Part shown: positions 11,901 through 18,273 of the stretch, in pieces
Position numbering within the stretch: the stretch's first letter is position 1
Layout of the letters: the number at the start of each line of letters is the position of its first letter
From: Baffinella frigidus
Taxonomy: Eukaryota > Cryptophyceae > Cryptomonadales > Baffinellaceae
Length of the DNA: 20,094 bases
Direction: 5' to 3'
Assembly: GCA_026770585.1 (NCBI GenBank)
Contig: MU646305.1
Span: 1,880,465-1,900,558 of the forward strand
Made by a program: the position numbers and the translations under genes
Notes under the pieces: model-generated
Seen by the model: only the letters and a program-made list of their open reading frames with translations
Database searches by the model: none
What the model was told of the DNA's origin: nothing

Positions 11901-12099
11901 CAAGAGCGCCGTCGCTGCAGCCGCGTCGAAAATTCATCTTGGCAGATAACTGAATCAGTTCCTTTTCAATAGGAGGTTGCATAGGAGAAATTAGTTTGGG
12001 CAAAGAAAATTTGATTAGGCCTCCTAATTAAATTAAAATGCCACTCAGGGAACTGATTCAGTTATCTTTCGGGATGAAAATGGTCCTCGGCGCAGGCGA
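11901..12099 (-). CDS. Exon copy C-A-E-D-H-F-R-R-G-C-S-D-G-A-L split by a 146-bp element
   Basis: Removing 11933-12078 and one AA duplicate gives, on the minus strand, C-A-E-D-H-F-R-R-G-C-S-D-G-A-L with a GTAAAC donor and a final G. The intact relative 12396-12498 reads C-P-E-E-H-F-R-R-G-C-G-D-G-A-M with the same donor and phase. The upstream (5') half of the exon is missing and no acceptor is seen. Confidence 0.55.
11933..12078. mobile_element. 146-bp element with TTCATC...AGATAACTGAATCAGTTCC arms
   Basis: About 30-bp terminal inverted repeats with a few mismatches. AA flanks both sides (11931-11932, 12079-12080). It cuts the exon inside the codon pair H-F. Truncated relative at 2893-3003. 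Interior AT-rich, non-coding. Confidence 0.85.
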
Positions 12100-12395
12100 G
12101 GGTTTCGGGTTTCGGGTTTATGGTTTATGGTTTCAGGGCCGGTTTAGGGGTTAAGATTTAGGGTTTCGGGTGTAGGGGTTGGGGTTTAGGGTTTGTGGTT
12201 GAGGGTTGAGAACTGAGGGTTTAGGGTTGAGGTTTCGGGTGTAGCGGTTAGGGTTTAGGGTTTGTGGTTTAGGGTTGAGGACTGAGGGTTTAGGGTTGAG
12301 GTTTCGGGCGTAGGGGTTACCCGTAGTACCGTCCAGGGTTTATGGTTTGGGGTTTGAATCCATAAATGGTTGAGGATTTAGGGGTTAGGGTTTAC
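12100..12395 (+). repeat. TTTCGGG / TTTAGGG / TTGAGGG array
   Basis: Contains a direct duplication of about 100 bp (the GGTTTCGGGTGTAG...GAACTGAGGG and GGTTTCGGGCGTAG...GGACTGAGGG blocks). Intron below exon 12396-12498. Confidence 0.75.
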
Positions 12396-12498
12396 CCATA
12401 GCGCCGTCACCGCAGCCACGTCTGAAGTGCTCCTCGGGGCATGTGAGTGCGCCGCACGCCCCGTGCACTGCGTTTGCTGCCGTCGTGCATGCGGACAC
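12396..12498 (-). CDS. Complete Cys-rich exon V-S-A-C-T-T-A-A-N-A
   Basis: Acceptor CACCACAG above 12498, donor GTAAAC below 12396. 34 codons plus one base: V-S-A-C-T-T-A-A-N-A-V-H-G-A-C-G-A-L-T-C, P-E-E-H-F-R-R-G-C-G-D-G-A-M. The module is intact, with C-P-E-E-H-F-R-R-G-C-G. The start parallels V-S-A-C-S-S-I-A-D-R-R-C of 4856-4952, so the two are old relatives. Phase 0/1. Confidence 0.8.
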
Positions 12499-12523
12499 CT
12501 GTGGTGGGTGAGGGGTTTCATCC

Positions 12524-12665
12524 GGGAACATGTTTAATTTAAAAGAAAATGGCCTATCAAACCGGATTCTGGCACTAAATGAATTTGATTAGGGCCCTAA
12601 TTAAGCTTCGTCTGACTCCTATGCACAAATAGGGATCCATTTTCTTTGAAATTAAACATGTCCCC
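12524..12665. mobile_element. 142-bp MITE-like element with GGGAACATGTTTAATTT ends
   Basis: About 29-bp terminal inverted repeats (GGGAACATGTTTAATTTAAA / ...TTAAACATGTCCCC) with two mismatches. It sits in the intron 26 nt upstream of exon 12396-12498 in gene sense. No clear target duplication. Confidence 0.75.
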
Positions 12666-12699
12666 AGATTAGTTTGGGGGTTAGGGTTTAGGGTTTAGA

Positions 12700-12728
12700 G
12701 CGTCTGCTGCCGTTGTGCATGCGGACAC
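12700..12728 (-). CDS. 5' fragment of the V-S-A-C-T-T exon, copy b
   Basis: Acceptor CACCACAG and V-S-A-C-T-T-A-A-D-A as in 12396-12498; then CTCTAAACCCTAAACCC repeats replace the rest of the exon. No donor. Confidence 0.5.
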
Positions 12729-12768
12729 CTGTGGTGGGTGAGGGTTTGGGGTTTAGGGTTTAGGGTTT

Positions 12769-12800
12769 AGAGCGTTTGATGCGGTTGTGTATGCGGAGAC
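12769..12800 (-). CDS. 5' fragment of the V-S-A-C-T-T exon, copy c
   Basis: Acceptor CCTGCAG, then V-S-A-Y-T-T-A-S-N-A (Cys replaced by Tyr), then telomere-like repeat at the same point as in copy b. Confidence 0.45.
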
Positions 12801-12834
12801 CTGCAGGAGTGGGGGTTGGGGTGCAGGGTGAAGG

Positions 12835-12915
12835 GGGAGGGTTTAGAGTTTCGGATGTAGGGTGTAGGGTGTAGGGTGTAGGGTGTAGGGTGTAGGGTGT
12901 AGGGTGTAGGGTGTT
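12835..12915 (+). repeat. TGTAGGG array
   Basis: About eight TGTAGGG units between exon fragments. Confidence 0.9.
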
Positions 12916-12949
12916 CAGGGTGAAGGGTGAGGGTGTAGGGAGGAGCCCG

Positions 12950-12989
12950 AGGCGTGCTCCGCGTTGGCTGCCCTTGTGCTTGCGGAGAC
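12950..12989 (-). CDS. 5' fragment of the V-S-A-C-T-T exon, copy d
   Basis: Frame V-S-A-S-T-R-A-A-N-A-E-H: Cys replaced by Ser, and the acceptor AG changed to AT (CCACAT). A decayed copy. Confidence 0.4.
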
Positions 12990-13037
12990 ATGTGGGGGGG
13001 TTGTGGGGTTAGGGACTAGGGCGCACTCTCACTCTCT

Positions 13038-13130
13038 CACGCAAACACAAACAAACACAAACACAAACACAAACACAAACACAAACACAAACACAAACAC
13101 AAACACAAACACAAATCAAACACAAGCACA
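13038..13130 (+). repeat. ACAAAC hexamer array
   Basis: About fifteen (ACAAAC) units, after a CACTCTCACTCTCTCAC stretch that recurs near 13764-13780. Confidence 0.9.
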
Positions 13131-13135
13131 AACAC

Positions 13136-13352
13136 AAGCGATGTGCTCCGCGTTCCATTAACCCTCACGGAAAGACCAAATCGTCGATTTTCAGACCTCA
13201 GATTCACTTTGCAGGGACCTCAGATCTGGGGTCTCTGTGTCAACTTAAGTCCCAATCTTGGTACAAAATCAACTGTTGGGAACAGGTCGAAATCAATCGA
13301 TTTGGTCCTTCCGTGAGGGTTGGTGGTTGGCTGCCGTTGTGCAGGCGAAGAC
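13136..13352 (-). CDS. 5' fragment of the V-S-A-C-T-T exon, copy e, split by a 172-bp element
   Basis: Acceptor CCCACAG above 13352. Removing 13155-13326 plus one TT duplicate gives V-F-A-C-T-T-A-A-N-A-E-H-I-A-C, matching V-S-A-C-T-T-A-A-N-A of the intact exon and A-A-N-A-E-H of copy d. The 3' half of the exon is absent, replaced by ACAAAC repeat. Confidence 0.5.
13155..13326. mobile_element. 172-bp element, family CCACCAACCCTCACGG, copy 2
   Basis: Terminal inverted repeats CCATTAACCCTCACGGAAAG / ...CCTTCCGTGAGGGTTGGTGG of about 28 bp with three mismatches. TT flanks both sides (13153-13154, 13327-13328). The unfilled site is seen in copy d at 12960 (GCGTTGGCTGCC). Ends are shared with 8503-8650, interior is unrelated. 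Confidence 0.85.
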
Positions 13353-13374
13353 CTGTGGGGGGGGTTAAGGTTCT

Positions 13375-13550
13375 GGGGCTAGGGGTTAGGGGTTAGGGGT
13401 TAGGGGTTAGGGGTTAGGGGTTAGGGTTTAGGGTTAGGGGTTAGGGGTTAGGGTTTAGAGGTTAGGGGTTTAGGGGTTAGGGGTTAGGGGTTAGGGGTTA
13501 GGGGTTAAGGGTTAGAGGTTTAGGGTTTAGGGCGAGGGTTTAGGGTGTAA
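13375..13550 (+). repeat. TTAGGGG array
   Basis: About twenty TTAGGGG units with occasional TTTAGGG. Intron. Confidence 0.9.
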
Positions 13551-13551
13551 G

Positions 13552-13586
13552 GTTGAGAGCGTCTGATGGGTGGTGCATGGAGAGAC
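13552..13586 (-). CDS. 5' fragment of the V-S-A-C-T-T exon, copy f
   Basis: Frame V-S-P-C-T-T-H-Q after an ATCAAAG acceptor, then CGCTCTCAACC and repeats. Phase 0 start fits the end of exon 14018-14118. Confidence 0.4.
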
Positions 13587-13611
13587 CTTTGATAGGTTGT
13601 GGGGTTGGCCA

Positions 13612-13747
13612 CCAGCCACCACAAGTGAACCAAACCGAGCGATCGCACAAGTTGATTTCCCCTGGGAGGTACATGGAAAAAATGTACCACCCAGGGCAAT
13701 TGCCCACAGATCTCCACATCGCGATTTGGTTCACTTCTGGTGGCTGG
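13612..13747. mobile_element. 136-bp MITE-like element with CCAGCCACCA ends
   Basis: 26-bp terminal inverted repeats (CCAGCCACCACAAGTGAACC / GGTTCACTTCTGGTGGCTGG) with two mismatches. Lies 25 nt upstream of exon fragment 13552-13586 in gene sense. No matching 2-bp flanks. Confidence 0.8.
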
Positions 13748-13861
13748 CGGGGGGTTTACGGTACACTCTCACTCTCTCACACACAAACACAAACACACAA
13801 ACAATACCTCTCCCCGCCTCTCATTCGTAGCGTTCGGATCCTCTTGGGGTTTCTTCGCGTG

Positions 13862-13989
13862 CCTGAATAGATTTAATTTCCGATTTGTCTTAGCGTTGGA
13901 GCCATTGCGTACTTTCAGGGCTTTACAATTGCTGGGTGTGTACCACAAATCTTTCACATGGACAGTTCCCGAAATTAAAACTATTCAGG
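13862..13989. mobile_element. 128-bp MITE-like element with CCTGAATAG ends
   Basis: About 18-bp inverted ends CCTGAATAGATTTAATTT / AAATTAAAACTATTCAGG, one mismatch. It lies in the intron 28 nt after the donor of exon 14018-14118 in gene sense. Confidence 0.7.
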
Positions 13990-14017
13990 TCCGGGACGAG
14001 GTTGGGTGAGGGCCCAC

Positions 14018-14118
14018 CTGATAATCGCTGACGCCTGGCATGGTGCAAGCCTCGCACGTCCCCTCAGACCCCCCCCCGCACCCGACCCGAAACGTTGACT
14101 CCGGACACACGGCGATCC
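14018..14118 (-). CDS. Cys-rich exon C-P-E-S-T-F-R-V-G-C-G-G
   Basis: Acceptor GACGCAG above 14118, donor GTGGGC below 14018. Two bases complete Gly, then 33 codons: I-A-V-C-P-E-S-T-F-R-V-G-C-G-G-G-S-E-G-T, C-E-A-C-T-M-P-G-V-S-D-Y-Q. A run of nine G keeps the frame. Complete module with Phe at the aromatic position. The phase fits 14376-14433, joining as C-N-S-C-A-G-I-A-V-C. Confidence 0.8.
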
Positions 14119-14139
14119 CTGCGTCCGGACTTGCGTTTT

Positions 14140-14275
14140 AGGGTTTGGGGTTTGTTTTTTGGGGTTCATGGTTTGGGGGTTAGGGTTTGGGGTTTGGGGT
14201 TTGGGGTTTGGGGTTTGGGGTTTGGGGTTTGGGGCTTGGGGTTTGAGGTTTGGGGTTTGGGGTTTGGGGTTCATA
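14140..14275 (+). repeat. TTTGGGG array
   Basis: About fifteen TTTGGGG units; intron. The unique stretch 14276-14340 that follows holds nothing I recognise. Confidence 0.9.
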
Positions 14276-14375
14276 AATTTTAAGTGTGTGCGTATGAAAT
14301 TGCACGCGCTAGGGTTGTCAGAGGCTTCGAGTCATTAACCTCTGTTGTCTTTAGGGGGTGGGGTTTGGGGTGTAC

Positions 14376-14433
14376 CCGCGCACGAATTGCACTTGCGGTC
14401 TTCGCTCGGGCCGCACTGCGCGGTCTCGTACTC
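14376..14433 (-). CDS. Cys-rich exon E-Y-E-T-A-Q-C-G-P-S-E-D-R-K-C
   Basis: Acceptor CTAACAG above 14433, donor GTACAC below 14376. 19 codons plus one base: E-Y-E-T-A-Q-C-G-P-S-E-D-R-K-C-N-S-C-A. Tyr, C-G, then C-x2-C in module order. Phase 0 in fits the exon 14852-14928 (phase 0 out). Confidence 0.8.
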
Positions 14434-14439
14434 CTGTTA

Positions 14440-14692
14440 GGGTTGAGGGTTGAGAGTTGAGGGTTGAGGGTTGAGGGTTGAGGGATTCGGGTTCAGTGTT
14501 TAGTGTTTAGTGTTTAGTGTTTGGTGTTTAGGGTTAAGTGTGAAGTGTTTGGGGTGTAGGGTGTAGGGTGTAGGGTTTAGGGTTTAGGGTTGAGTGTTTA
14601 TTGTTTAGGGTTGAGTGTTTAGAGTTTAGTGTTTAGTGTTTAGGGTTTACTGTTTACTGTTGAGTGTTTAGGGTTTAAAGGGTGCTTCAAAC
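14440..14692 (+). repeat. TTGAGGG / TTTAGTG / TGTAGGG array
   Basis: Blocks of TTGAGGG, then TTTAGTG, then mixed units. Intron. Confidence 0.85.
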
Positions 14693-14717
14693 CTCGGAGC
14701 CACAGACCCTGCACGCG
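14693..14717 (-). CDS. 3' fragment N-A-C-R-V-C-G-S-E of exon 14852-14928
   Basis: The last nine codons and the GTTTGA donor of the exon at 14852-14928 are repeated, preceded directly by CCCTAAA repeats with no acceptor. Relic of tandem duplication. Confidence 0.45.
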
Positions 14718-14851
14718 TTTAGGGTTTAGGGTGTAGGGTCCAGGGTTTAGGGTTTAAGGTTTCGGGTGTGGATTGTTAAGGCTTTGGGATCAGGGTTTAG
14801 GGTTCACGAACACGGTAGGGGTGTGCAAGACGGTGGGGGGGTGTTTCAAAC

Positions 14852-14928
14852 CTCGGCGGCGCAGACCCTGCACGCGTTGCAGCCCCCCGGCTCAAGCGCC
14901 TCGCAGCCTGACAGGAAATGGCCCTCCC
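14852..14928 (-). CDS. Cys-rich exon G-H-F-L-S-G-C-E-A-L-E-P-G-G-C
   Basis: Acceptor GTTCGCAG above 14928, donor GTTTGA below 14852. Two bases complete Gly, then 25 codons: E-G-H-F-L-S-G-C-E-A-L-E-P-G-G-C, N-A-C-R-V-C-A-A-E. Complete module with Phe at the aromatic position. Phase 1 in fits exons ending in one G (15467-15530 or 15677-15794). Confidence 0.8.
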
Positions 14929-15049
14929 CTGCGAACCGGGCGTTTGGGTTCAGGTCCAGGGTTCAGGGGGTAGGGTTGCGCAAGACCGCCCTTCCCATGA
15001 CACGAGACGCTGGTTCAAATCGAGCCGGGATGCGCGTTAGGGTCACTCG

Positions 15050-15172
15050 GCATCCCTTAAGTCGACAGTCGCGACTTAAGTCGACAGTCGCGACTTAAGT
15101 CGACAGCCGCGACTTAAGGGTCAGGTGTTGCACTCGGCATCCCTTAAGTCGACAGTCGCAACTTAAGGTAGG
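15050..15172. repeat. 19-bp palindromic repeats TTAAGTCGACAGTCGCGAC
   Basis: Four tandem-type copies of CTTAAGTCGACAGTCGCGA, and a second set after CACTCGGCATCCCTTAAG. Units pair as CTTAAGTCG...CGACTTAAG. The block ends within the pseudo-exon at 15175, cutting it after the C-N codons. Confidence 0.8.
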
Positions 15173-15174
15173 CC

Positions 15175-15227
15175 GTTGCACTCCCCCGGCTCGAGCGCCT
15201 TGCAGCCTTACAGGAAATGGCCCACCC
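15175..15227 (-). pseudogene. Decayed copy of exon 14852-14928 with TAA
   Basis: Acceptor TTGCAG above 15227 and frame G-V-G-H-F-L, stop TAA (TCA in the intact copy), then G-C-K-A-L-E-P-G-E-C-N, where the palindromic repeat starts. One nonsense change and a lost 3' end mark it as a pseudo-exon. Confidence 0.7.
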
Positions 15228-15466
15228 CTGCAACAGGGGGGGGGGGGTTGAGTGATAAACGGACTGCTAGCCACTTCAGCTGACCGGTCAGCTTGAAACT
15301 GTGCAAGGATCCTGGCAAGAAACGGTGGTGTAAAGCAGTAAGGAGAGAGGTTGCGGGGTTGCGGGGTTACCCGGACGTCGGAAATTTACAAAAATTTCCG
15401 GCCGGAAAACGTGTCGTAAAGACGTAAGGTGTTGTAAAGAGGTGGTGTAAAAATAAAAAACCTCAC
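15228..15466. other. Unique intron sequence shared with 15531-15676
   Basis: Includes TTCCGGCCGGAAAACGTGT, GTAAAGACGTA and GGTGTAAAAATA motifs that recur at 15595-15660. Together with the following exon this is a tandem segmental duplication. A run of 13 G lies at about 15235-15248. No gene seen. Confidence 0.6.
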
Positions 15467-15530
15467 CGCAGTCCGCGCACGACGCACACGACCCCGCGCT
15501 GGTCGCCTCGCAGCCCATTCGGTACCGCCA
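15467..15530 (-). CDS. Cys-rich exon Y-R-M-G-C-E-A-T-S-A-G-S-C, copy 2
   Basis: Donor CTGCG|GTGAGG below 15467, AG at TTGAG|TGG above 15530. 21 codons plus one base: W-R-Y-R-M-G-C-E-A-T-S-A-G-S-C, A-S-C-A-D-C. It repeats the second half of 15677-15794. Both are phase 0 in, 1 out. Confidence 0.6.
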
Positions 15531-15676
15531 CTCAACGGACCGATTTTCCGGTTTACTACAACAGCTGACCGGTCAACTCGGAACGTTGGCAAGTTTCCCG
15601 GCCGGAAAACGTGTTGTAAAGACGTACAGTGGTGTAAAAATAACAAAGCGGTGTTGTCAAAATAAAAAGGCCTCAC

Positions 15677-15794
15677 CGCAGTCCGCGCACGCCGCACACG
15701 ACCCCGCGTTGGTCTCCTCGCAGCCCATTCGGTACCGCCCCGGGATCTGCTGGTACTCTCCTGGCCCGCAGTCCGCGTCGCACGCCCGGCACGC
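15677..15794 (-). CDS. Complete Cys-rich exon A-C-R-A-C-D-A-D-C-G-P-G-E-Y
   Basis: Acceptor GAACGCAG above 15794, donor GTGAGG below 15677. 39 codons plus one base: A-C-R-A-C-D-A-D-C-G-P-G-E-Y-Q-Q-I-P-G, R-Y-R-M-G-C-E-E-T-N-A-G-S-C, A-A-C-A-D-C. Two aromatic positions and eight cysteines. Its 5' end (acceptor plus A-C-R) is repeated at about 15884-15893 and 16083-16100. Confidence 0.8.
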
Positions 15795-16082
15795 CTGCGT
15801 TCGGGACCCAAAATAAACTCGCGCCAGCCGGATGCCGGTTCAAAACACTCAAAGCCGACCAAATTTGAAAATGTTTGGGTGTTTCCGGCACGCCTGCGTT
15901 TGGGGTTTGGGGTTTGGGGTCCTTGCTCGGATAGCGAGGTGTGCACGGACTCTTTTTAGGAATTAATTCAACGGTCTATGAAATGCAGAAGTGAGGGGCG
16001 CACGTCCACGAAGCGATGCGATGTAAAAGACGCATCAACAATCGAGAAGATTCGATAAGGGGGTCAGCCGTCTATCTGAAAC
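15795..16082. other. Unique intron sequence with a short exon-start duplicate
   Basis: At 15885-15893 the acceptor and first three codons (A-C-R) of exon 15677-15794 are repeated next to TTTGGGG units. The rest (15910-16080) shows no repeat, exon or inverted-repeat ends that I can support. Confidence 0.5.
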
Positions 16083-16100
16083 GTCGCACGCCCGGCACGC
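16083..16100 (-). CDS. 18-nt exon A-C-R-A-C-D
   Basis: Acceptor TCACACAG above 16100, GTTTCA donor below 16083. Six codons identical to the start of 15677-15794, phase 0/0. It is a truncated duplicate, but with both splice sites usable it could be a real micro-exon. Confidence 0.45.
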
Positions 16101-16378
16101 CTGTGTGAAGGGTTTGGGGTTTGGGGTTTGGGGTTAGGGGCTGAGGGTTGAGGGTTGAGGGGTTGGGTTAAAGGGTTGAGGGTTGAGGGGATAGCGGTTT
16201 AGGGTTTAGGGTTTGGGGTTTGGGGTTTGGGATTTGGAGTTTGGGGTTTGGGGTTTGGGGTTTAAGGTTTGGGGTTTGGGGTTTGGGGTTTGAGGTTTGG
16301 TGTTTGGGGTTTGTGGTTTGGGGTTTGGTGTTTAGGGTTTAGGGTTTAGGGTTTGGGGTTGGGGGTTTGGGGTTTCAC
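16101..16378 (+). repeat. TTTGGGG / TTGAGGG / TTTAGGG array
   Basis: Intron between 16379-16418 and 16083-16100. Confidence 0.85.
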
Positions 16379-16418
16379 CCCCTCGGAACGCCCCCCGCAC
16401 CCGTCCCGGTAGAAGTGC
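16379..16418 (-). CDS. Cys-rich exon H-F-Y-R-D-G-C-G-G-R-S-E-G
   Basis: Acceptor CCCACCAG above 16418, donor GTGAAA below 16379. One base completes Gly with the GG end of 16705-16745, then 13 codons H-F-Y-R-D-G-C-G-G-R-S-E-G. The aromatic pair and G-C-G-G are textbook for the family. A longer relative is 19530-19607. Confidence 0.8.
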
Positions 16419-16704
16419 CTGGTGGGTTTATGGTTGGGGTTTAGGGTTTGGGTTTTGGGGTTTAGGGCGTGGGGTTGATCGTTTATGGTTTATGGTTTAT
16501 GGTTTATGGTTTATGGTTTATGGTTTAGGGTTGATGGTTGATGGTTGATGGTTCAGAGGTTTAGGGTTTAGGGCGTGGGATTTAGGGTTTAGGGTTTAGG
16601 GTTTAAGGTTTAGGGTTTAGGGTTTATGATTTATGATTTATGGTTGATGGTTGATGTTTTAGGGGTTTAGGGTTTGGGGTTTAGGGTTTAGGGTTTAGGG
16701 TCAC
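16419..16704 (+). repeat. TTTATGG / TTGATGG / TTTAGGG array
   Basis: Intron with a distinct TTTATGG block (about 16480-16530). Confidence 0.85.
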
Positions 16705-16745
16705 CCGGTCTCCCCAGAGCACCCCACACAGTCCTCCAGCGCCCC
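16705..16745 (-). CDS. Cys-rich exon G-A-L-E-D-C-V-G-C-S-G-E-T, copy 1
   Basis: Acceptor ATCCCAG above 16745, donor GTGACC below 16705. 13 codons plus GG: G-A-L-E-D-C-V-G-C-S-G-E-T. Nearly identical in sequence and flanking order to 19871-19911. Joined to 16379-16418 it reads C-V-G-C-S-G-E-T-G-H-F-Y-R-D-G-C-G-G, a full module. Confidence 0.8.
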
Positions 16746-17250
16746 CTGGGATAGGGACTAGGAGTTACGGTTTGGGGTTTGGAGTTTGGGGTTCAGAGTT
16801 CAGGGTATATGTTTCAGGGTTCGAGGTGTAGGAGTCAGGGTTCAGGGTTCAGGGTTCAGGGTTCAGGGTTGGGAGTTAGGGTTCAGGGTTCGGGGTGTAG
16901 GATTCGGGGTTCAGGTCCAGTTTCCAGGGGTCGGGGTTTGGGGTTCAGGGTTGAGGGTTCTTGGTTGAGGGTCCAGGGTTCAGGGTTCAGGGTTCAGGGT
17001 GCAGGGTTCAGTGTTCAGTGTTCAGTGTTCAGTGTTCAGTGTTCAGGGTTCAGGGTTCAGGGTGCAGGGTTCAGGGTCCAGGGTTCAGGGTTCAGGGTTC
17101 AGGGTGCAGGGTTCAGTGTTCAGTGTTCAGTGTTCAGTGTTCAGTGTTCAGGGTGCAGTGTTCAGTGTTCAGTGTTCAGGGTTCAGGGTTCAGGGTTCAG
17201 GGTTCAGGGTTCAGAGTTCAGGGTTCACGGTGTAGGGTTCAGGGTTTCAC
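16746..17250 (+). repeat. TTCAGGG / TTCAGTG array
   Basis: Almost pure TTCAGGG, with three blocks of TTCAGTG and some TGCAGGG, about 500 bp. The strongest example of a private repeat variant in one intron. Confidence 0.9.
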
Positions 17251-17333
17251 CGGCGCTTGCCCCCCGCACCCAGACAGCCACTGCCCCTCGGGCGCCGCCT
17301 TGCACGGCACGCACGCCCCCGCCGACCCCCCCC
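17251..17333 (-). CDS. Cys-rich exon S-A-G-A-C-V-P-C-K and W-L-S-G-C-G-G
   Basis: Acceptor CAACCAG above 17333, donor GTGAAA below 17251. Two bases complete Gly, then 27 codons: G-G-S-A-G-A-C-V-P-C-K-A-A-P-E-G-Q-W-L-S, G-C-G-G-Q-A-P. It completes one module (C-x2-C) and starts the next (W-L-S-G-C-G-G). Phases fit 17462-17547 and 16705-16745. Confidence 0.8.
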
Positions 17334-17387
17334 CTGGTTGAGGGTTTCTGGTTTCTGGTTGAGGGTTTCTGGTTTCTGGTTTAGAGT

Positions 17388-17419
<32 letters not shown>

Positions 17420-17461
17420 GGTTGGGGGTTGAGAGTTGAGGGTTGAGGGTTGAGGGTTTAC
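17334..17461 (+). repeat. TTTCTGG and TTGAGGG array
   Basis: Short intron of TTTCTGG then TTGAGGG units. Confidence 0.85.
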
Positions 17462-17547
17462 CGCAGCCCGAAAGGTACTTGCCGGCGGGGCAGGGGGGGA
17501 GGGACGCGCAGGATGAGCAAGTGCGGTCACCGCCGTCCGTCCCGCAC
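17462..17547 (-). CDS. Cys-rich exon C-P-A-G-K-Y-L-S-G-C-G
   Basis: Acceptor TCGCCTAG above 17547, donor GTAAAC below 17462. One base completes Pro with the CC end of 17903-17974, then 28 codons: C-G-T-D-G-G-D-R-T-C-S-S-C-A, S-L-P-P-C-P-A-G-K-Y-L-S-G-C, and one G. Closest match to the consensus module. Confidence 0.85.
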
Positions 17548-17551
17548 CTAG

Positions 17552-17740
17552 GCGAGGGGTTTGGGGTTTTGGGTTTGGGGTCTGGGGTTTTGAGTTTTGG
17601 GTTTCGGTTTTGGGTTTTGGGGTTGGGGTTTTGGGTTTTGGGTTTTGGGTTTTGGGTTTTGGGTTTTGGGTTTTGGGTTTTGGGGCTTGGGTCTTGGGTC
17701 TTGGGTTTTGGGTTTTGGGTTCTGGGTTCTGGGTTCTTCA
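17552..17740 (+). repeat. TTTTGGG array
   Basis: TTTTGGG units, with TCTTGGG and TTCTGGG variants. Intron. Confidence 0.9.
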
Positions 17741-17793
17741 AGGGTTCGAGGGGTTCGGGATTGGTGGCGAGGGTGATTGGGGCAGGGCCGTAT

Positions 17794-17832
17794 GGGGTCG
17801 CCTCCGCCTCCTCCGGCCCGGTTTCGGGCCTC
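17794..17832 (-). CDS. Truncated duplicate of the end of exon 17903-17974
   Basis: GGAGGCGGAGGCGACCCC matches the E-E-A-E-A-T-P end of the upstream exon, but the donor GTAAGA has become ATACGG and the cysteine part is missing. Likely relic. Confidence 0.4.
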
Positions 17833-17902
17833 AGATTTCGGATCTCAGGTTTCCTCGGGCCTCGGGTTTCGGGTTTCGGGTCTGAGGTGTCGGGGTTCTT
17901 AC

Positions 17903-17974
17903 GGGGTCGCCTCTGCCTCTTCCACCCCGCATTTCGTGCACTCTTTGCACTCGCCGCTCGCCAGCCCTCCGCAC
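17903..17974 (-). CDS. Cys-rich exon C-G-G-L-A-S-G-E-C-K-E-C
   Basis: Acceptor GACACCAG above 17974, donor GTAAGA below 17903 (consensus). One base, 23 codons, two bases: C-G-G-L-A-S-G-E-C-K-E-C-T-K-C-G, V-E-E-A-E-A-T. Phase fits 17462-17547 downstream. Confidence 0.8.
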
Positions 17975-17984
17975 CTGGTGTCGG

Positions 17985-18273
17985 GTGTAGCAGTTTGAGT
18001 TCAGGGTTTAGGGTCTGGGGTTTGGGGTATAGGGTGTGGGGTTTGGGGTTTGGGGTTTAGGGTTTATGGTTTACGGTTTACGTTGAGGGTTTACGGTTTA
18101 GGGTTGGGTTTACACCGGGACTGCAACGTCCCGATGGGGTGTAGAGGGTAGGGGGTTGTAGGGCGTAGGGTGTGGGGTGTAGGGTGTAGGGTGTGGGGTG
18201 TAGGGTGTAGGGTGTAGGGTGTAGGGTGTAAGGTGTGGGGCGTAGGGTGTAGGGTACAGGTTATGTGGTGTAC
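17985..18273 (+). repeat. TTTGGGG, TTTACGG and TGTAGGG / TGTGGGG array
   Basis: TGTAGGG and TGTGGGG fill 18140-18260. A non-repeat island at 18111-18140 (CACCGGGACTGCAACGTCCC, itself a GGGAC...GTCCC hairpin) has a GTGTAA donor on the minus strand but no acceptor, so I do not call an exon. Confidence 0.75.

Noticed and set aside
13969-14118. Frameshift in the poly-G run of exon 14018-14118
   Set aside because: On recounting, the run is nine G, which keeps C-G-G-G-S-E-G-T-C in frame; the exon length also fits both phases.
16779-17384. Roughly 200-residue + strand frame of G-F-R-V-Q-G-S repeats
   Set aside because: It is the TTCAGGG array translated; supported exons lie on the opposite strand at both ends.
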